Made by a program: the position numbers and the translations under genes. This document shows, one piece after another, positions 6,491 through 16,715 of a stretch of 24,463 bases of DNA. Origin of the DNA: Chitinophagaceae bacterium UBA7600 (lineage in GTDB: Bacteria > Bacteroidota > Bacteroidia > Chitinophagales > Chitinophagaceae); contig DLKC01000077.1 in the NCBI GenBank assembly GCA_002478885.1, positions 1 through 24,463 on the forward strand, written 5' to 3'. The number at the start of each line of letters is the position of its first letter. Position 1 is the stretch's first letter. The notes under the pieces are model-generated. The model made no database searches. It saw only the letters and a program-made list of their open reading frames with translations, and had not been told where the DNA came from.

Positions 6491-8431
6491 TTATTTTTTA
6501 TTCTCTTCCTGCTTCAGTTTTTCTTTGATTTCAGCAAGCGCGCCTAAATCACCAAGCGTAGCTTTTTCAACTTTAGCCTGTACATTTTTAACGGCCTTCT
6601 TGGTGACTTCTGCTTCTGCCTTTGCTTCTTTCTTGGCGGCTTCTTTAACCTCTGCCTGTGCTTGTTCCCAAATTCTTGTATGGCTTAAAACGATGCGCTT
6701 TTCATTGCGATCGAATTCTATAACCATGAATTGAGTGGTTTCGTCTGCAGAAACTGTTTTGCCATCTTCTTTTGAAAGATGACGCGCAGGAGCAAAGCCT
6801 TCCAAACCATATGGCAACTGAACAACAGCGCCTTTGTCATCTTTTCGTACAACTGTACCTTCATGAATAGTACCTACAGTAAATGTATCCTGCAGCGCAT
6901 TCCATGGATCTTCTTCCAGTTGTTTGTGACCTAATTGCAGTTTGCGGTTCTCCTTGTCTACACCGAGAATCACTACATCGATGTGCTCACCAACTTTAGT
7001 ATATTCAGAAGGATGATTAAAACGCTTCAACCAGCTTAGGTCGCTGATGTGGATCATACCGCCTATACCTGGCTCGAGCTCAACAAACACGCCGTAGTTG
7101 GTGATGTTCTTCACCAAACCGCTGTGCTTGCTTCCTTCAGGATATTTGGTTTCGATGCTGCTCCATGGATCTTCAGTAAGTTGTTTGATCGAAAGACTCA
7201 TCTTACGCGAATCTTTGTCAAGGGTAACTACTTTAGCTTCGTGTTCGTCGTTCAGTTTGAAATATTCCTTAGCATTGATAGGCGTATTTGCCCATGTAAT
7301 CTCACTTACGTGAACAAGGCCTTCAACACCTGGCTGAATTTCGAGGAATGCACCGTAATCTTCAATGTTTACTACTTTACCTTTTACAACAGCACCTTCG
7401 TGAATCCACTCTGGTAACACATCCCACGGATGCGGAGTAAGTTGTTTAAGACCGAGGCTGATACGTTTTTTGTCGTCATCGAAATCAAGCACAACAACGT
7501 TCAGCTTCTGATCCATCTTCAACACTTCGCCCGGGTGAGAAATTCTACCCCATGAAATATCTGTGATGTAAAGTAATCCGTCTAATCCACCGAGGTCCAT
7601 AAATGCACCGAAGTCAGTAATGTTCTTCACGGTACCTTCAAGCACCTGGCCCTTCTCCAGCTTACTCATGATTTCAGCTCGCTGAGCTTCTATATCGCTT
7701 TCGATAAGCGCTTTATGAGATACAACAGCATTCTTAATGGTTTCATTGATTTTAACCACCTTAAATTCCATTGTTTTGCCAACAAACTGATCGTAATCGG
7801 TTACAGGTTTAACATCGATCTGAGAACCTGGCAGGAAAGTTTCCATACCAAATACGTCAACGATAAGACCACCTTTTGTTTTGCTGGTTACAACACCGGT
7901 TACGACTTCACCGGTTTTGTGTACTTCCACTATTCTCTCCCATGCACGGTAGATGCGTGCGGATTTGCGGCTGAGGAAAAGATGACCGTTCCTGTCTTCT
8001 TTTTCAACAACCATTACTTCTACAGTATCGCCCACTTTCAGCGTAGGAATATCGCGGAACTCGTTAAGAGAAACGAGGCCATCACTTTTAAAACCGATAT
8101 TGATTACAACATCTGTTTTTGTTAGTGCAACCACGGTACCGTTTACAATTTCGCCATCTTCAATTTGCACGAAGGTGTCGTCATAAACTTTGTGATATTT
8201 TTCTTTTTCTTCCGGAGAATAATGAGAAACGTTACGTTTATCAATAGACCAGTCGAAATCGTCGTGCGCTGCCACTGTTTCAGCAACAGGCTCAGGAATG
8301 CTTTCGGTTACGGAAGCTTCCACTACAGGTTCATTTGTTGTCGCTGCAGATGCCTCAGTAGCAGTAATTTCAGCTACCGGCGCAGTCTCCTGTGCATCAG
8401 CGTTTGGGTTAACAATATTGTTTTCAGACAT
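6491..8431 (-). CDS. rpsA: 30S ribosomal protein S1
   Basis: A 646-residue protein with six S1 RNA-binding (OB-fold) domains at about residues 90-156, 174-242, 259-330, 344-417, 431-504 and 519-584. Domains 3-5 carry the best consensus (G.V..I..YGAF/V...G..G..H.S). The first ~60 residues are an acidic, Ala/Glu/Thr-rich tail, and residues ~590-646 form a Lys/Ala/Glu-rich helical tail with no S1 fold. S1 binds mRNA on the small ribosomal subunit; Bacteroidota lack strong Shine-Dalgarno sites, so S1-assisted initiation is expected to matter. The start is ATG at 8431, with a -7 box about 33 nt upstream. It is terminated by the hairpin at 6441-6470. Confidence 0.95.
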   Translation of the reverse strand: MSENNIVNPNADAQETAPVAEITATEASAATTNEPVVEASVTESIPEPVAETVAAHDDFDWSIDKRNVSHYSPEEKEKYHKVYDDTFVQIEDGEIVNGTVVALTKTDVVINIGFKSDGLVSLNEFRDIPTLKVGDTVEVMVVEKEDRNGHLFLSRKSARIYRAWERIVEVHKTGEVVTGVVTSKTKGGLIVDVFGMETFLPGSQIDVKPVTDYDQFVGKTMEFKVVKINETIKNAVVSHKALIESDIEAQRAEIMSKLEKGQVLEGTVKNITDFGAFMDLGGLDGLLYITDISWGRISHPGEVLKMDQKLNVVVLDFDDDKKRISLGLKQLTPHPWDVLPEWIHEGAVVKGKVVNIEDYGAFLEIQPGVEGLVHVSEITWANTPINAKEYFKLNDEHEAKVVTLDKDSRKMSLSIKQLTEDPWSSIETKYPEGSKHSGLVKNITNYGVFVELEPGIGGMIHISDLSWLKRFNHPSEYTKVGEHIDVVILGVDKENRKLQLGHKQLEEDPWNALQDTFTVGTIHEGTVVRKDDKGAVVQLPYGLEGFAPARHLSKEDGKTVSADETTQFMVIEFDRNEKRIVLSHTRIWEQAQAEVKEAAKKEAKAEAEVTKKAVKNVQAKVEKATLGDLGALAEIKEKLKQEENKK

Positions 8432-8463
8432 AATTAAATCCCGATGGTTTTATTTCGGGGCAG

Positions 8464-8471
8464 CGAAGGTA
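8464..8471 (-). promoter_or_regulatory. -7 box for rpsA
   Basis: Minus-strand TACCTTCG is one base off TAnnTTTG and is placed 32 nt before the rpsA ATG. The -33 TTG is not obvious. Confidence 0.45.
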
Positions 8472-8602
8472 AGAGAAATAATGGAAAAATGACGATGTTT
8501 CCGGCTTTTATTGACCCTAAGTCTTTTGTAAACCAGCTTCACAGCTGATGGTCTCGCCTGTTCAGCCGGCAGAGCTTGCTGGTTGCTGATCGCTGTTATT
8601 CT

Positions 8603-8622
8603 GTACAAGTGTGCGACGCAAC
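8603..8622 (+). repeat. Dispersed repeat copy C4
   Basis: GTACAAGTGTGCGACGCAAC, a perfect match to the consensus. The extended tail GAAGATGCTACTTATTC (to 8639) also matches the longer consensus seen at C7. It lies beyond the terminator of the CBS gene on the minus strand. Confidence 0.87.
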
Positions 8623-8686
8623 GAAGATGCTACTTATTCAAAAGCCAGCTACAAAATTATTGGCTACCATAGGAGCTGGTTAAATT

Positions 8687-8716
8687 AAAAAGCCATTTAC
8701 GAATAAATGGCTTTTT
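8687..8716 (-). terminator. Terminator of the CBS-domain gene
   Basis: A 13-bp perfect stem (AAAAAGCCATTTA with TAAATGGCTTTTT) around a CGAA tetraloop, 20 nt after the stop of the CBS gene, ending in T5 on either strand. Confidence 0.87.
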
Positions 8717-8736
8717 AAATCAGGTAGAGCAGACGT

Positions 8737-9165
8737 TTAAGAGTGAATGTAATTCTGAAGGTGAGAAATCGTCTCCTGCTGGGTTAAGATGGTTTCTTTA
8801 ACTACGTCGTTAATAGACACAATTCCAACCAGGTTACCGCCTTCCATTACGGGCAGATACCGGAGGTTCTGCTGCGAAAGCAATTCCATGCAATGTTCTA
8901 CGGTATCGTGCTTGTGTATCGGCGGAAAGTCTGCGGTCATAATTTCACCTACAGTAGTATCGGTAGAAGAACGGCCGTTTAGTATTACTTTCCGGGAATA
9001 ATCACGTTCGGTCATTATCCCGAGAAATTTTTCATTCTCGGCTACCACAACAGAACCGATATTCTGATCGGCCATCATATGCAGCGCATCAATTACCGAG
9101 GTAGATGGTGGTACAGTAGTTACGTTGCTACCTTTTCGTCTAAGAATGTCGGCTACTTTTCGCAT
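8737..9165 (-). CDS. CBS-domain pair protein
   Basis: A 142-residue protein made almost only of two CBS motifs, about residues 8-62 and 72-128. Each has the usual pattern: 'V.PSTSVIDALHMMADQNIGSVVVAENEKFLGIMTERD' in the first and 'HDTVEHCMELLSQQNLRYLPVMEGGNLVGIVSINDVV' in the second. Such stand-alone Bateman modules bind adenine nucleotides and act as energy sensors or regulators; the target here is unknown. The GIMTERDYSRKV stretch is common in this small-protein subfamily. The frame is open 14 codons further upstream (ATG at 9207), but MRKVADILRRKG is the usual N-terminus and a TAACTTTT box (9187-9194) lies between, so 9165 is preferred. It has its own terminator. Confidence 0.83.
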   Translation of the reverse strand: MRKVADILRRKGSNVTTVPPSTSVIDALHMMADQNIGSVVVAENEKFLGIMTERDYSRKVILNGRSSTDTTVGEIMTADFPPIHKHDTVEHCMELLSQQNLRYLPVMEGGNLVGIVSINDVVKETILTQQETISHLQNYIHS

Positions 9166-9290
9166 TGTAGAAATTTTTTGGGAGTAAAAGTTACGGTTAT
9201 TTTCCAAATAATAATTAGGGAAAAGATTTAATAACTACAAACAAAGCTGTTATCCCTAAAAAAACGGGCAAAATAATTTATTAAATAAAA

Positions 9291-9317
9291 AAAATCCCGT
9301 TTTTCAAACGGGATTTT
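9291..9317 (-). terminator. Terminator of yidC
   Basis: A 12-bp perfect stem AAAATCCCGTTT/AAACGGGATTTT with a 3-nt loop, 18 nt beyond the yidC stop. On the minus strand it ends in a T-run that continues (TTTTTTTATTTAAT). Confidence 0.88.
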
Positions 9318-9335
9318 CTATCTAATAACGGGCAA

Positions 9336-11183
9336 TTACTTCTTCTGATTTTTAGCTTTCAGGTCCTGGAGTTTTTTCTGGCTTTCCACCATTTGCTCAT
9401 AACGCTCCTGGAATTTGCTCTTGGTTTTGGGAGTTTTTCTTTTCTCGTCGAGTTGGGCGAGAATTTTATCATGGTCAATAATATAATTCTGGATAACGAA
9501 CTGTATACCTAACGTAATAAGGTTTGATACTGTATAATACCAGGTAAGAGCCGATGGCAACCTGTTGAAAACAAATAACAGTATAAACGGGAATATATAG
9601 GGCATATACTTCATAGCAGGATTGTCCTGCTGAGGTGTCATGGCCATGTTATAAATAGAAATGAGAAAACTTGTTATAACGGCCGTAAGCGTGAACAAGC
9701 TAATGTGGTTAAATGTATCACCGGAGAAGGGCAACTTAACCATAATATCATAAGCTGAAAGGTCTTTCACCCAAAGAAATCCTTCCCCTCTAAGCATAAT
9801 ATTGGAGCTAAAATAACTATAGAGTGCGAAGAAAATAGGTATTTGTAACAAGGCAGGCATACATCCGCCCAACGGATTAACCCCGGCTTCTCTAAACAGC
9901 TTCATCTGTTCCATTGAAAAACCCTGGGTATCGCTGCCGAACTTTTTCTTAAGCACATCCAGTTCCGGTCGCAGGGCACGCATTTTAGCGCCACTGAGGT
10001 AACTACGGTAGGTAAGCGGTGATGTAACAAGCCGTATAAATAGCGTAAGCAATGCAATTACCCAACCATAGTGGCCAATCAGGTTTGCGAAGAAATTAAA
10101 CACCGGCATAATAATCCAGCGGTTAATATATTTTACAAACGAAAAAATACCACTACCCAGGTTTACCAGGTTCTCCAGTCCGTTATTGTACTGAAGCAGC
10201 GTGTTATAGTCGTTGGGGCCATAGTAAAGCTGCAAAGGCACTGTTGCTGATGCACCAGCAGCAACCGGCAATTTCATGTTTGCAGATGCGTCATACAATT
10301 GAGGCAAAGTATCCGGCAACATGGTCATTTGAGCATCACCCGATGCAAATTTGCTCTTCGACAATATAGCCGTACTAAAGAACTGCTGTTTAAATGCAAA
10401 CCATTGAACAGGCTTGTCGAAGGTGGTTTTTGTTCCTGTGGCGGCACTGCTGTAGTCATACCCGTCTTCATTGTAATAGCTTATGTTCGACTGCTGCAAT
10501 TCATACGCATGCGAAACCTGGTGCTGATGCATCTGGATATTCCAGTGAAGGTTTAATGAATTTTGAGTGAGCAACCTGTCGGCGCCGTTAAGCAAAATAT
10601 TCCAATCGATAAGATAATTGTCTTTCTTAATGATGTATTGATGAGTTATGCTTTGCCCGCTCTCTCCTGCCAGTGTGTAACTCACGGTCTGCGATCCGTC
10701 TGTATTGGCGCTAACCTGTGCGTCTCCAAAAAAAAGTGACGAGGTTTCTGCGCTTTGATTGGGTGCAGTGTTGATTGAGTAGCCCAGTTTGTCAACTTTG
10801 CCTCCGGAAAGCGTAACCAGCGAACTGTCGATGCTATTGAATTTTTTCAGCTGAACATTAACCAGCGAACCGCCTTTATTTGAAAAGGTGGCTTTAAACA
10901 AATCGTTCTCGACAACCGTTAATTTTTCTGATCCGATTCCCGCCTGTACAAAACTGCCGGCTGTTGCTATTTTGGAGGAAGAATCTCTTCTTAGGGAGTC
11001 AGCGTAAGCAGCAGCCTTCTGGGCCGGGGTTATTTTTGCGTTATTGGCTTTTTGGGTAGAGTCTGCAATGCGTTGTTGTTCAATGGCGAGCGACTGTTGC
11101 TGCCTGTTGGTATACCAAAAAAACATAAAAAACAACGCAGCAAGCAGCACCATTCCAATCACCGTATTTCTGTCCATGTTCAT
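9336..11183 (-). CDS. yidC: Membrane protein insertase YidC
   Basis: A 615-residue inner-membrane insertase that inserts and folds membrane proteins, alone or with SecYEG. It begins MNMDRNTVIGMVLLAALFFMFFWYT, the first membrane helix typical of Bacteroidota YidC. A large periplasmic beta-sandwich follows (about residues 80-340). The conserved 60KD_IMP domain (about 355-560) includes LFIRLVTSPLTYRSYLSGAKM, with the key groove arginine near residue 384, and GGCMPALLQIPIFFALYSYF. The tail is Lys/Gln-rich. The frame is open 48 codons upstream, but that part is basic and unlike YidC, and a perfect TACCTTTG box lies inside it, so the start is ATG at 11183 (or 11177, MDRNT). It has its own terminator. 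Confidence 0.94.
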   Translation of the reverse strand: MNMDRNTVIGMVLLAALFFMFFWYTNRQQQSLAIEQQRIADSTQKANNAKITPAQKAAAYADSLRRDSSSKIATAGSFVQAGIGSEKLTVVENDLFKATFSNKGGSLVNVQLKKFNSIDSSLVTLSGGKVDKLGYSINTAPNQSAETSSLFFGDAQVSANTDGSQTVSYTLAGESGQSITHQYIIKKDNYLIDWNILLNGADRLLTQNSLNLHWNIQMHQHQVSHAYELQQSNISYYNEDGYDYSSAATGTKTTFDKPVQWFAFKQQFFSTAILSKSKFASGDAQMTMLPDTLPQLYDASANMKLPVAAGASATVPLQLYYGPNDYNTLLQYNNGLENLVNLGSGIFSFVKYINRWIIMPVFNFFANLIGHYGWVIALLTLFIRLVTSPLTYRSYLSGAKMRALRPELDVLKKKFGSDTQGFSMEQMKLFREAGVNPLGGCMPALLQIPIFFALYSYFSSNIMLRGEGFLWVKDLSAYDIMVKLPFSGDTFNHISLFTLTAVITSFLISIYNMAMTPQQDNPAMKYMPYIFPFILLFVFNRLPSALTWYYTVSNLITLGIQFVIQNYIIDHDKILAQLDEKRKTPKTKSKFQERYEQMVESQKKLQDLKAKNQKK

Positions 11184-11206
11184 AGTAAAACAAAAAAATT
11201 GAGCGG

Positions 11207-11214
11207 CAAAGGTA
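11207..11214 (-). promoter_or_regulatory. -7 box for yidC
   Basis: Minus-strand TACCTTTG, an exact TAnnTTTG match 23 nt upstream of the chosen ATG. It supports the shorter yidC start. No clear -33 TTG. Confidence 0.55.
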
Positions 11215-11408
11215 GGGATTGGATTGAGATTGCGGTTTTTAGATTTTCCGCACGGTAACTGGGTATTTTGACAGGTTACAGGATTCAGATTTTCATGGCG
11301 TCGCCTGTTACGTCGCGTTCCGTTCATTGTTCCTCTTTCATGGCATCAGGCGCAAAAAAATATTTGCGTTAAAATATTGCCAAATAAAAAGCACAGAACA
11401 TTTCGATT

Positions 11409-11416
11409 TACTTTTG
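11409..11416 (+). promoter_or_regulatory. -7 box for the DUF4407 gene
   Basis: TACTTTTG matches TAnnTTTG exactly and would give a leader of roughly 70 nt. The nearest upstream TTG (11377-11379) is too far for a normal -33 element. Confidence 0.45.
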
Positions 11417-11491
11417 CATCGTTCTCTTAAGCACAGTTTCCTTCCTTAACCACACTGTAACCGATTATTAAATTATTCAAATTACCCCGCC

Positions 11492-12691
11492 ATGCCAGGA
11501 ACCGTGCAACCGCTTTCTCAAAGAGAAACGTATGAACCCTCGTCATTCACAAAACTACTATGGTGGCTAAGCGCCGCAGAAGCTGACATTATACAGGAAT
11601 GTACCATCGACAGAAATCGCTACGCTATAACAGGCATGACCGTTTTGGGCACCTGGCTGTTTGCCACACTCGCATGGACTTACTTTTTCAGCACAGTAGT
11701 GCCTGATTTTTTTGTATCGCTGGCACTCGGCATTTTCATGGGAGGAATAATTCTTGGTATCGACCGCGCACTTATAAAGGGTATTACAGGTGCCAATAAA
11801 AAAAAGGCCGGACCTATTCTCTTCCGGGCGATTTTGGCGATAACCATCGGCACATTTATGGCCCAACCTGCCTTGCTTTATCTTTTCGATAAGGAGATTC
11901 ATATGCAGATATCCTTGGACAATGAACAGAAAAAGCAAGTTAAGGCACAGCAACTTGACAGTCTTTATGCAAACCGTAAAAGCGATTTGCTGAACGAGAA
12001 AAACAGCATTCAACAACAGCTTCAAAATAAATATACCGAGGTCAGTACGGCAAGGTATAATTATATAGCTGAAACAGACGGAACCGGCGGAAGCGGGAAG
12101 ATTGGGCTTCGTGACATTGCTAAAGCAAAACAAAACGAATACAATAAGCTCGATCAGGACTACAACCTGCTTAATGCAGGCTACAAACCACGGCTAAGAG
12201 TGATCGATAGTTCGCTTGCAGCTATAGAGGCGGACAAACTTGCAGAAGAAAAGAAATTTGCCGTATTGTTAAACGATGGCTTTCTTGTTCGCATAGAGGC
12301 GTTAAACAACCTCATTAAAAACAACAGCGCTATGGCCTTTCGCTACTATCTTTTAGTAATCTTACTCGTACTGATTGAATTGATGCCGGTTATTGCAAAA
12401 AGTTTGCTTCCAGTTGGCGCCTACGATGAAAGAGTGAGACTAAGGGAAGAATTGGAAAAAGAAACAGCGGCCAGCAATATCAAAAAAGAAAGAGATCTGA
12501 AAGAGTTATACAACAAGCTTGCATTTGATCAGGATAGCATATTTATTAAAATATTTTTTGATCATTCCGCTAAAGAACGTGAAGAGAAAATGGTTGAAAG
12601 GCTACAACGCTGGAAATCCAGCGAAGAAAAATCATTTGATTCTGTGTGGGCAAACCTGAAGAGAGATTTTTTATCAAAGCAGGAGAACTAA
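11492..12691 (+). CDS. DUF4407 membrane protein
   Basis: A 399-residue membrane protein of the DUF4407 type. Residues ~18-45 hold a conserved 'FTKLLWWLSAAEADIIQECTIDRNRYAITG' block; membrane helices lie at about 46-68, 70-90, 107-131 and 283-303. The LGIDRALIKG motif at ~88-97 follows the second helix. Residues ~135-270 form a long charged coiled coil between helices 3 and 4, and the C-terminal ~90 residues are again charged and helical. The function of this family is not established; the layout (three helices, coiled coil, one helix, cytoplasmic tail) suggests an oligomeric envelope protein. It stands alone, convergent with pyrG. Confidence 0.82.
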   Translation: MPGTVQPLSQRETYEPSSFTKLLWWLSAAEADIIQECTIDRNRYAITGMTVLGTWLFATLAWTYFFSTVVPDFFVSLALGIFMGGIILGIDRALIKGITGANKKKAGPILFRAILAITIGTFMAQPALLYLFDKEIHMQISLDNEQKKQVKAQQLDSLYANRKSDLLNEKNSIQQQLQNKYTEVSTARYNYIAETDGTGGSGKIGLRDIAKAKQNEYNKLDQDYNLLNAGYKPRLRVIDSSLAAIEADKLAEEKKFAVLLNDGFLVRIEALNNLIKNNSAMAFRYYLLVILLVLIELMPVIAKSLLPVGAYDERVRLREELEKETAASNIKKERDLKELYNKLAFDQDSIFIKIFFDHSAKEREEKMVERLQRWKSSEEKSFDSVWANLKRDFLSKQEN

Positions 12692-12732
12692 GACCTGTCG
12701 TAGTAATTGTTATTCCGTTCTATATGCATTAA

Positions 12733-12762
12733 AAAAACGTCGCCTGCTAAAGCGACGTTTTT
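12733..12762. terminator. Terminator after the DUF4407 gene
   Basis: An 11-bp stem AAAAACGTCGC/GCGACGTTTTT with an 8-nt loop, 41 nt after the stop. A- and T-runs on both sides would also let it serve pyrG from the other strand. Confidence 0.85.
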
Positions 12763-12798
12763 AATGTTTTACAAGTACTTGCTGAATTAAGCGGCGCA

Positions 12799-12818
12799 GT
12801 ACAAGGGTGCGACGCAAC
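12799..12818 (+). repeat. Dispersed repeat copy C5
   Basis: GTACAAGGGTGCGACGCAAC followed by GAAGCTGATTTTTATTC. It lies 48 nt beyond the pyrG stop, between pyrG and the terminator at 12733-12762, in the antisense orientation typical of downstream copies. Confidence 0.85.
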
Positions 12819-12866
12819 GAAGCTGATTTTTATTCCGCAGTTAAGTACATAATAAACCGCCTGAAG

Positions 12867-14576
<1,710 letters not shown>

Positions 14577-14609
14577 TTAAACTCGGCTGCCTGCTGCTAT
14601 TAAGCTTCC

Positions 14610-14629
14610 GTTGCGTCGCACTCTTGTAC
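14610..14629 (-). repeat. Dispersed repeat copy C6
   Basis: On the minus strand GTACAAGAGTGCGACGCAAC, then GGAAGCTTAAT. It lies 93 nt upstream of the pyrG ATG and reads in the same direction as pyrG, unlike the copies at gene ends. Confidence 0.86.
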
Positions 14630-14815
14630 TTTACAACCTTACTGAACTGAATAAACAACACAGCACAAATACGAATGATTTGCCTGGCGTCTTTTTTCAG
14701 TAAAATTTGGCTTAATCGGTTCTGACCTAAAAGGAAAAATATATTCTCAGAGGTCGTGCAAACCTAACTCAATTTTCCGGCTCAAAAAAATTTTGCGGCA
14801 TCAAGTGTGGAAAAG

Positions 14816-14844
14816 TTGCGATTAACACAACAGTTCTATCTTTA
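14816..14844 (+). promoter_or_regulatory. Promoter of the dienelactone hydrolase gene
   Basis: A TTG -33 element (14816-14818), an 18-nt spacer and a -7 box TATCTTTA (14837-14844), one base off consensus. Transcription would start about 30 nt before the ATG at 14884. Confidence 0.55.
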
Positions 14845-14883
14845 ATGTGTTATTCATATCTATCTTATCAAAATATATTCAGC

Positions 14884-15723
14884 ATGAAAAAACGTTTTTT
14901 AACCATCGTTTTAGGTCTCGGTACACTAACTGCTATGGCGCAGGAAAAAATGACTTGCTGCCTTCCATCAGCAACAGAAAAGTTTGCAAGCTTTGCCTCA
15001 GAAAAAACATTCATTATGTCGCACCAGGAACCGCTTCCTTTTATTTATGACAGCCCTAAAGGACAGGATATTGCTTATAAAACGGCCGATGGGACCGACG
15101 CACATGCCTGGGAAGTAAAGGCAGATAAGTCGACCTCAGAATACCTGTTCGTAATTCATGAATGGTGGGGGTTAAATGACTATATAAAACAGGAAAGTGA
15201 ACGCCTTTCAAACGAACTAGGGATTAATGTGATTGCACTTGACTTGTACGACAAACAAGTTGCAAGCACCCGGGAAGATGCCGGCAAATACATGCAAAGC
15301 GTGAAAACCGAAAGGGCAGTTAATATAATAAAAGGCGCATTTGACTATGTTGGCAGCAACGCAAAAGTGTTTACGATCGGTTGGTGTTTTGGGGGTGGAT
15401 GGAGTTTGCAGGCTGCTATTATAGGTGGCAAACAAGTGGATGGTTGTGTTATGTATTATGGCATGCCGGAAAAAGATCAAAGCCGCTTAAAAATGCTTAA
15501 CTGCGATGTAATCGGCTTCTTTGCCAAAAAAGACCAATGGATAAACGAAAAAGTGGTAGGCGATTTTGAGCAAAATATGAAAGACGTTGGCAAAAAAGCT
15601 ACTGTCTACGAATATGACGCTGAACATGCGTTCGCAAACCCCAGTAACCCAATCTATAATAAAGAAGCTGCTGATGATGCGCATTCGAAAGCTGTTGCGT
15701 TTATAAAGCAGCGAATGAAATAA
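14884..15723 (+). CDS. Exported dienelactone hydrolase family protein
   Basis: A 279-residue alpha/beta hydrolase with a signal peptide (MKKRFLTIVLGLGTLTAMA, cleaved before QEK), so it acts in the periplasm or outside. The triad of the dienelactone hydrolase family is visible: nucleophile Cys168 in GWCFGGGWS, Asp217 in AKKDQW, His248 in DAEHAFAN, plus the supporting Glu93 in IHEWWG. The natural substrate is unknown; many members are general ester or lactone hydrolases rather than true dienelactone enzymes. Two adjacent cysteines (CC) near the mature N-terminus are unusual. The longer frame from 14845 was rejected because it overlaps the promoter and hides the signal peptide. It stands alone, with a strong terminator shared with proC. 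Confidence 0.88.
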   Translation: MKKRFLTIVLGLGTLTAMAQEKMTCCLPSATEKFASFASEKTFIMSHQEPLPFIYDSPKGQDIAYKTADGTDAHAWEVKADKSTSEYLFVIHEWWGLNDYIKQESERLSNELGINVIALDLYDKQVASTREDAGKYMQSVKTERAVNIIKGAFDYVGSNAKVFTIGWCFGGGWSLQAAIIGGKQVDGCVMYYGMPEKDQSRLKMLNCDVIGFFAKKDQWINEKVVGDFEQNMKDVGKKATVYEYDAEHAFANPSNPIYNKEAADDAHSKAVAFIKQRMK

Positions 15724-15726
15724 AGT

Positions 15727-15775
15727 ATTTTATAAAAAAAGTCGCTTCATTCAGAAGCGGCTTTTTTTATAAAAT
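15727..15775. terminator. Bidirectional terminator between the hydrolase gene and proC
   Basis: A 22-position inverted repeat: ATTTTATAAAAAAAG, t, CGCTTC, a 5-nt loop, GAAGCG, g, CTTTTTTTATAAAAT, with one T-G position. It begins 3 nt after the hydrolase stop, and the T-runs suit both strands. Confidence 0.9.
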
Positions 15776-15810
15776 ATAGCGGTGAATCTTGCGGATTATT
15801 GTTTAGAACG

Positions 15811-15829
15811 CTGAAGAGTGCGACGCAAG
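15811..15829 (+). repeat. Dispersed repeat copy C7
   Basis: CTGAAGAGTGCGACGCAAG, followed by a GATGCTTATTC tail. It lies 35 nt beyond the proC stop. In proC sense, a stem AAGAA(T)AAGC/GCTTTTCTT with loop ATCG (15827-15849) runs directly into the core. Confidence 0.85.
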
Positions 15830-15864
15830 AAAAGCCGATGCTTATTCTTTTGTCGGGCCAATAA

Positions 15865-16665
15865 TTACATGTCATTCACGATCTTCTTGTAGCTCGTTAC
15901 CACGCCTTTTATTAGAGAGGAACTAAAGCCCTGGTGCTCCATTTCGTTGAGACCGGCAATGGTGCAACCTTTAGGAGTGGTTACCTTGTCGATTTCTTGC
16001 TCGGGGTGCGTATGCTTTTGCAACAACAGCTCCGCGGCTCCTTTAACGGTTTGCGCGGCAATGAGAGAAGCTGTTGCTGCATCAAACCCGATTTCTATTC
16101 CACCCTGGATATTGGCGCGTATGTAACGCATAGCATATGCAGTTCCGCAGGCGCCAAGCACGGTGGCCGCATCCATGAGTTTTTCTTCAATAAAAACTGT
16201 TTTACCAAGCTGGTTAAACATGTCGGCCACATAGCTTACCTGCTCTTCGCTTGCACTGTATTTGCAAATGCAGGTGATGCTTTCCTGTATGGCAATGGCA
16301 GTATTGGGCATTGCACGAAACAGCGTGAAATCGTTGCCGATAATATCCTGTATATCTTTGATCCAAACACCCGTCATTACATTTACGATCACGTGCCGCC
16401 GGGGATTTAGGTGCGGCTTAAGACTGATCAATATTTCTCTCACCTGGAAAGGCTTTACGGCAACAATAATCCAGTCTGCATATTCGACTGCCTCAACATT
16501 ATTGTTGCTTATCATAACACCCTTTACTTCGAGGTGCTTTAGCGTTGAAATATTCCGCTTGGTAATGATAATATGTTCCGGATGAATAAACCCACTGTTC
16601 ATCAATCCTTCAGCAATGGCAGTTCCCAAATTTCCGCCGCCGATGATGGCTATTTTTTTGGTCAT
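15865..16665 (-). CDS. proC: Pyrroline-5-carboxylate reductase
   Basis: A 266-residue enzyme that catalyses the last step of proline synthesis, reducing pyrroline-5-carboxylate with NAD(P)H. It opens MTKKIAIIGGGNLGTAIAEGLM, a Rossmann dinucleotide-binding loop, and has VAVKPFQVREIL (about 72-83), FRAMPNTAIAIQESIT and the C-terminal signature VTTPKGCTIAGLNEME with GFSSSLIKGV. Length is standard. The frame runs 31 codons further upstream, but into Asn/Gln-rich sequence lacking family similarity, so ATG at 16665 is chosen. It lies 55 nt after hldD on the same strand; a promoter-like site spans the hldD stop, so proC may be transcribed both with hldD and alone. Confidence 0.92.
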   Translation of the reverse strand: MTKKIAIIGGGNLGTAIAEGLMNSGFIHPEHIIITKRNISTLKHLEVKGVMISNNNVEAVEYADWIIVAVKPFQVREILISLKPHLNPRRHVIVNVMTGVWIKDIQDIIGNDFTLFRAMPNTAIAIQESITCICKYSASEEQVSYVADMFNQLGKTVFIEEKLMDAATVLGACGTAYAMRYIRANIQGGIEIGFDAATASLIAAQTVKGAAELLLQKHTHPEQEIDKVTTPKGCTIAGLNEMEHQGFSSSLIKGVVTSYKKIVNDM

Positions 16666-16715
16666 GATATCTTGATTATGCTGATTGTTCTGGTTATTTC
16701 TTCTTTTGGCCACCT

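Larger units (their letters stand above)
8432..8736. other. Intergenic region between rpsA and the CBS gene
   Basis: This 305-base gap holds the rpsA -7 box (8464-8471), repeat C4 (8603-8622), a CCAGCT/AGCTGG inverted repeat (8644-8649 and 8674-8679) and the CBS-gene terminator (8687-8716). No credible small gene was seen. Confidence 0.7.
11184..11491. other. Divergent intergenic region between yidC and the DUF4407 gene
   Basis: This 308-base region holds the yidC -7 box (11207-11214), the -7 box of the rightward gene (11409-11416), and a CGCAAA/TTTGCG hairpin (11351-11356 and 11363-11368). It is one of the few longer gaps without a copy of the dispersed repeat. Confidence 0.65.

Noticed and set aside
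7715..8125. Open frames antisense to rpsA
   Set aside because: The aromatic-rich products are typical of reverse-complemented S1 repeats; rpsA itself is certain.
11291..11320. GGCGTCGCC and ACGTCGCG near the yidC upstream region as further repeat copies
   Set aside because: They share only a GCGTCGC-like core and lack the CTTGTAC side and the spacing; likely chance.
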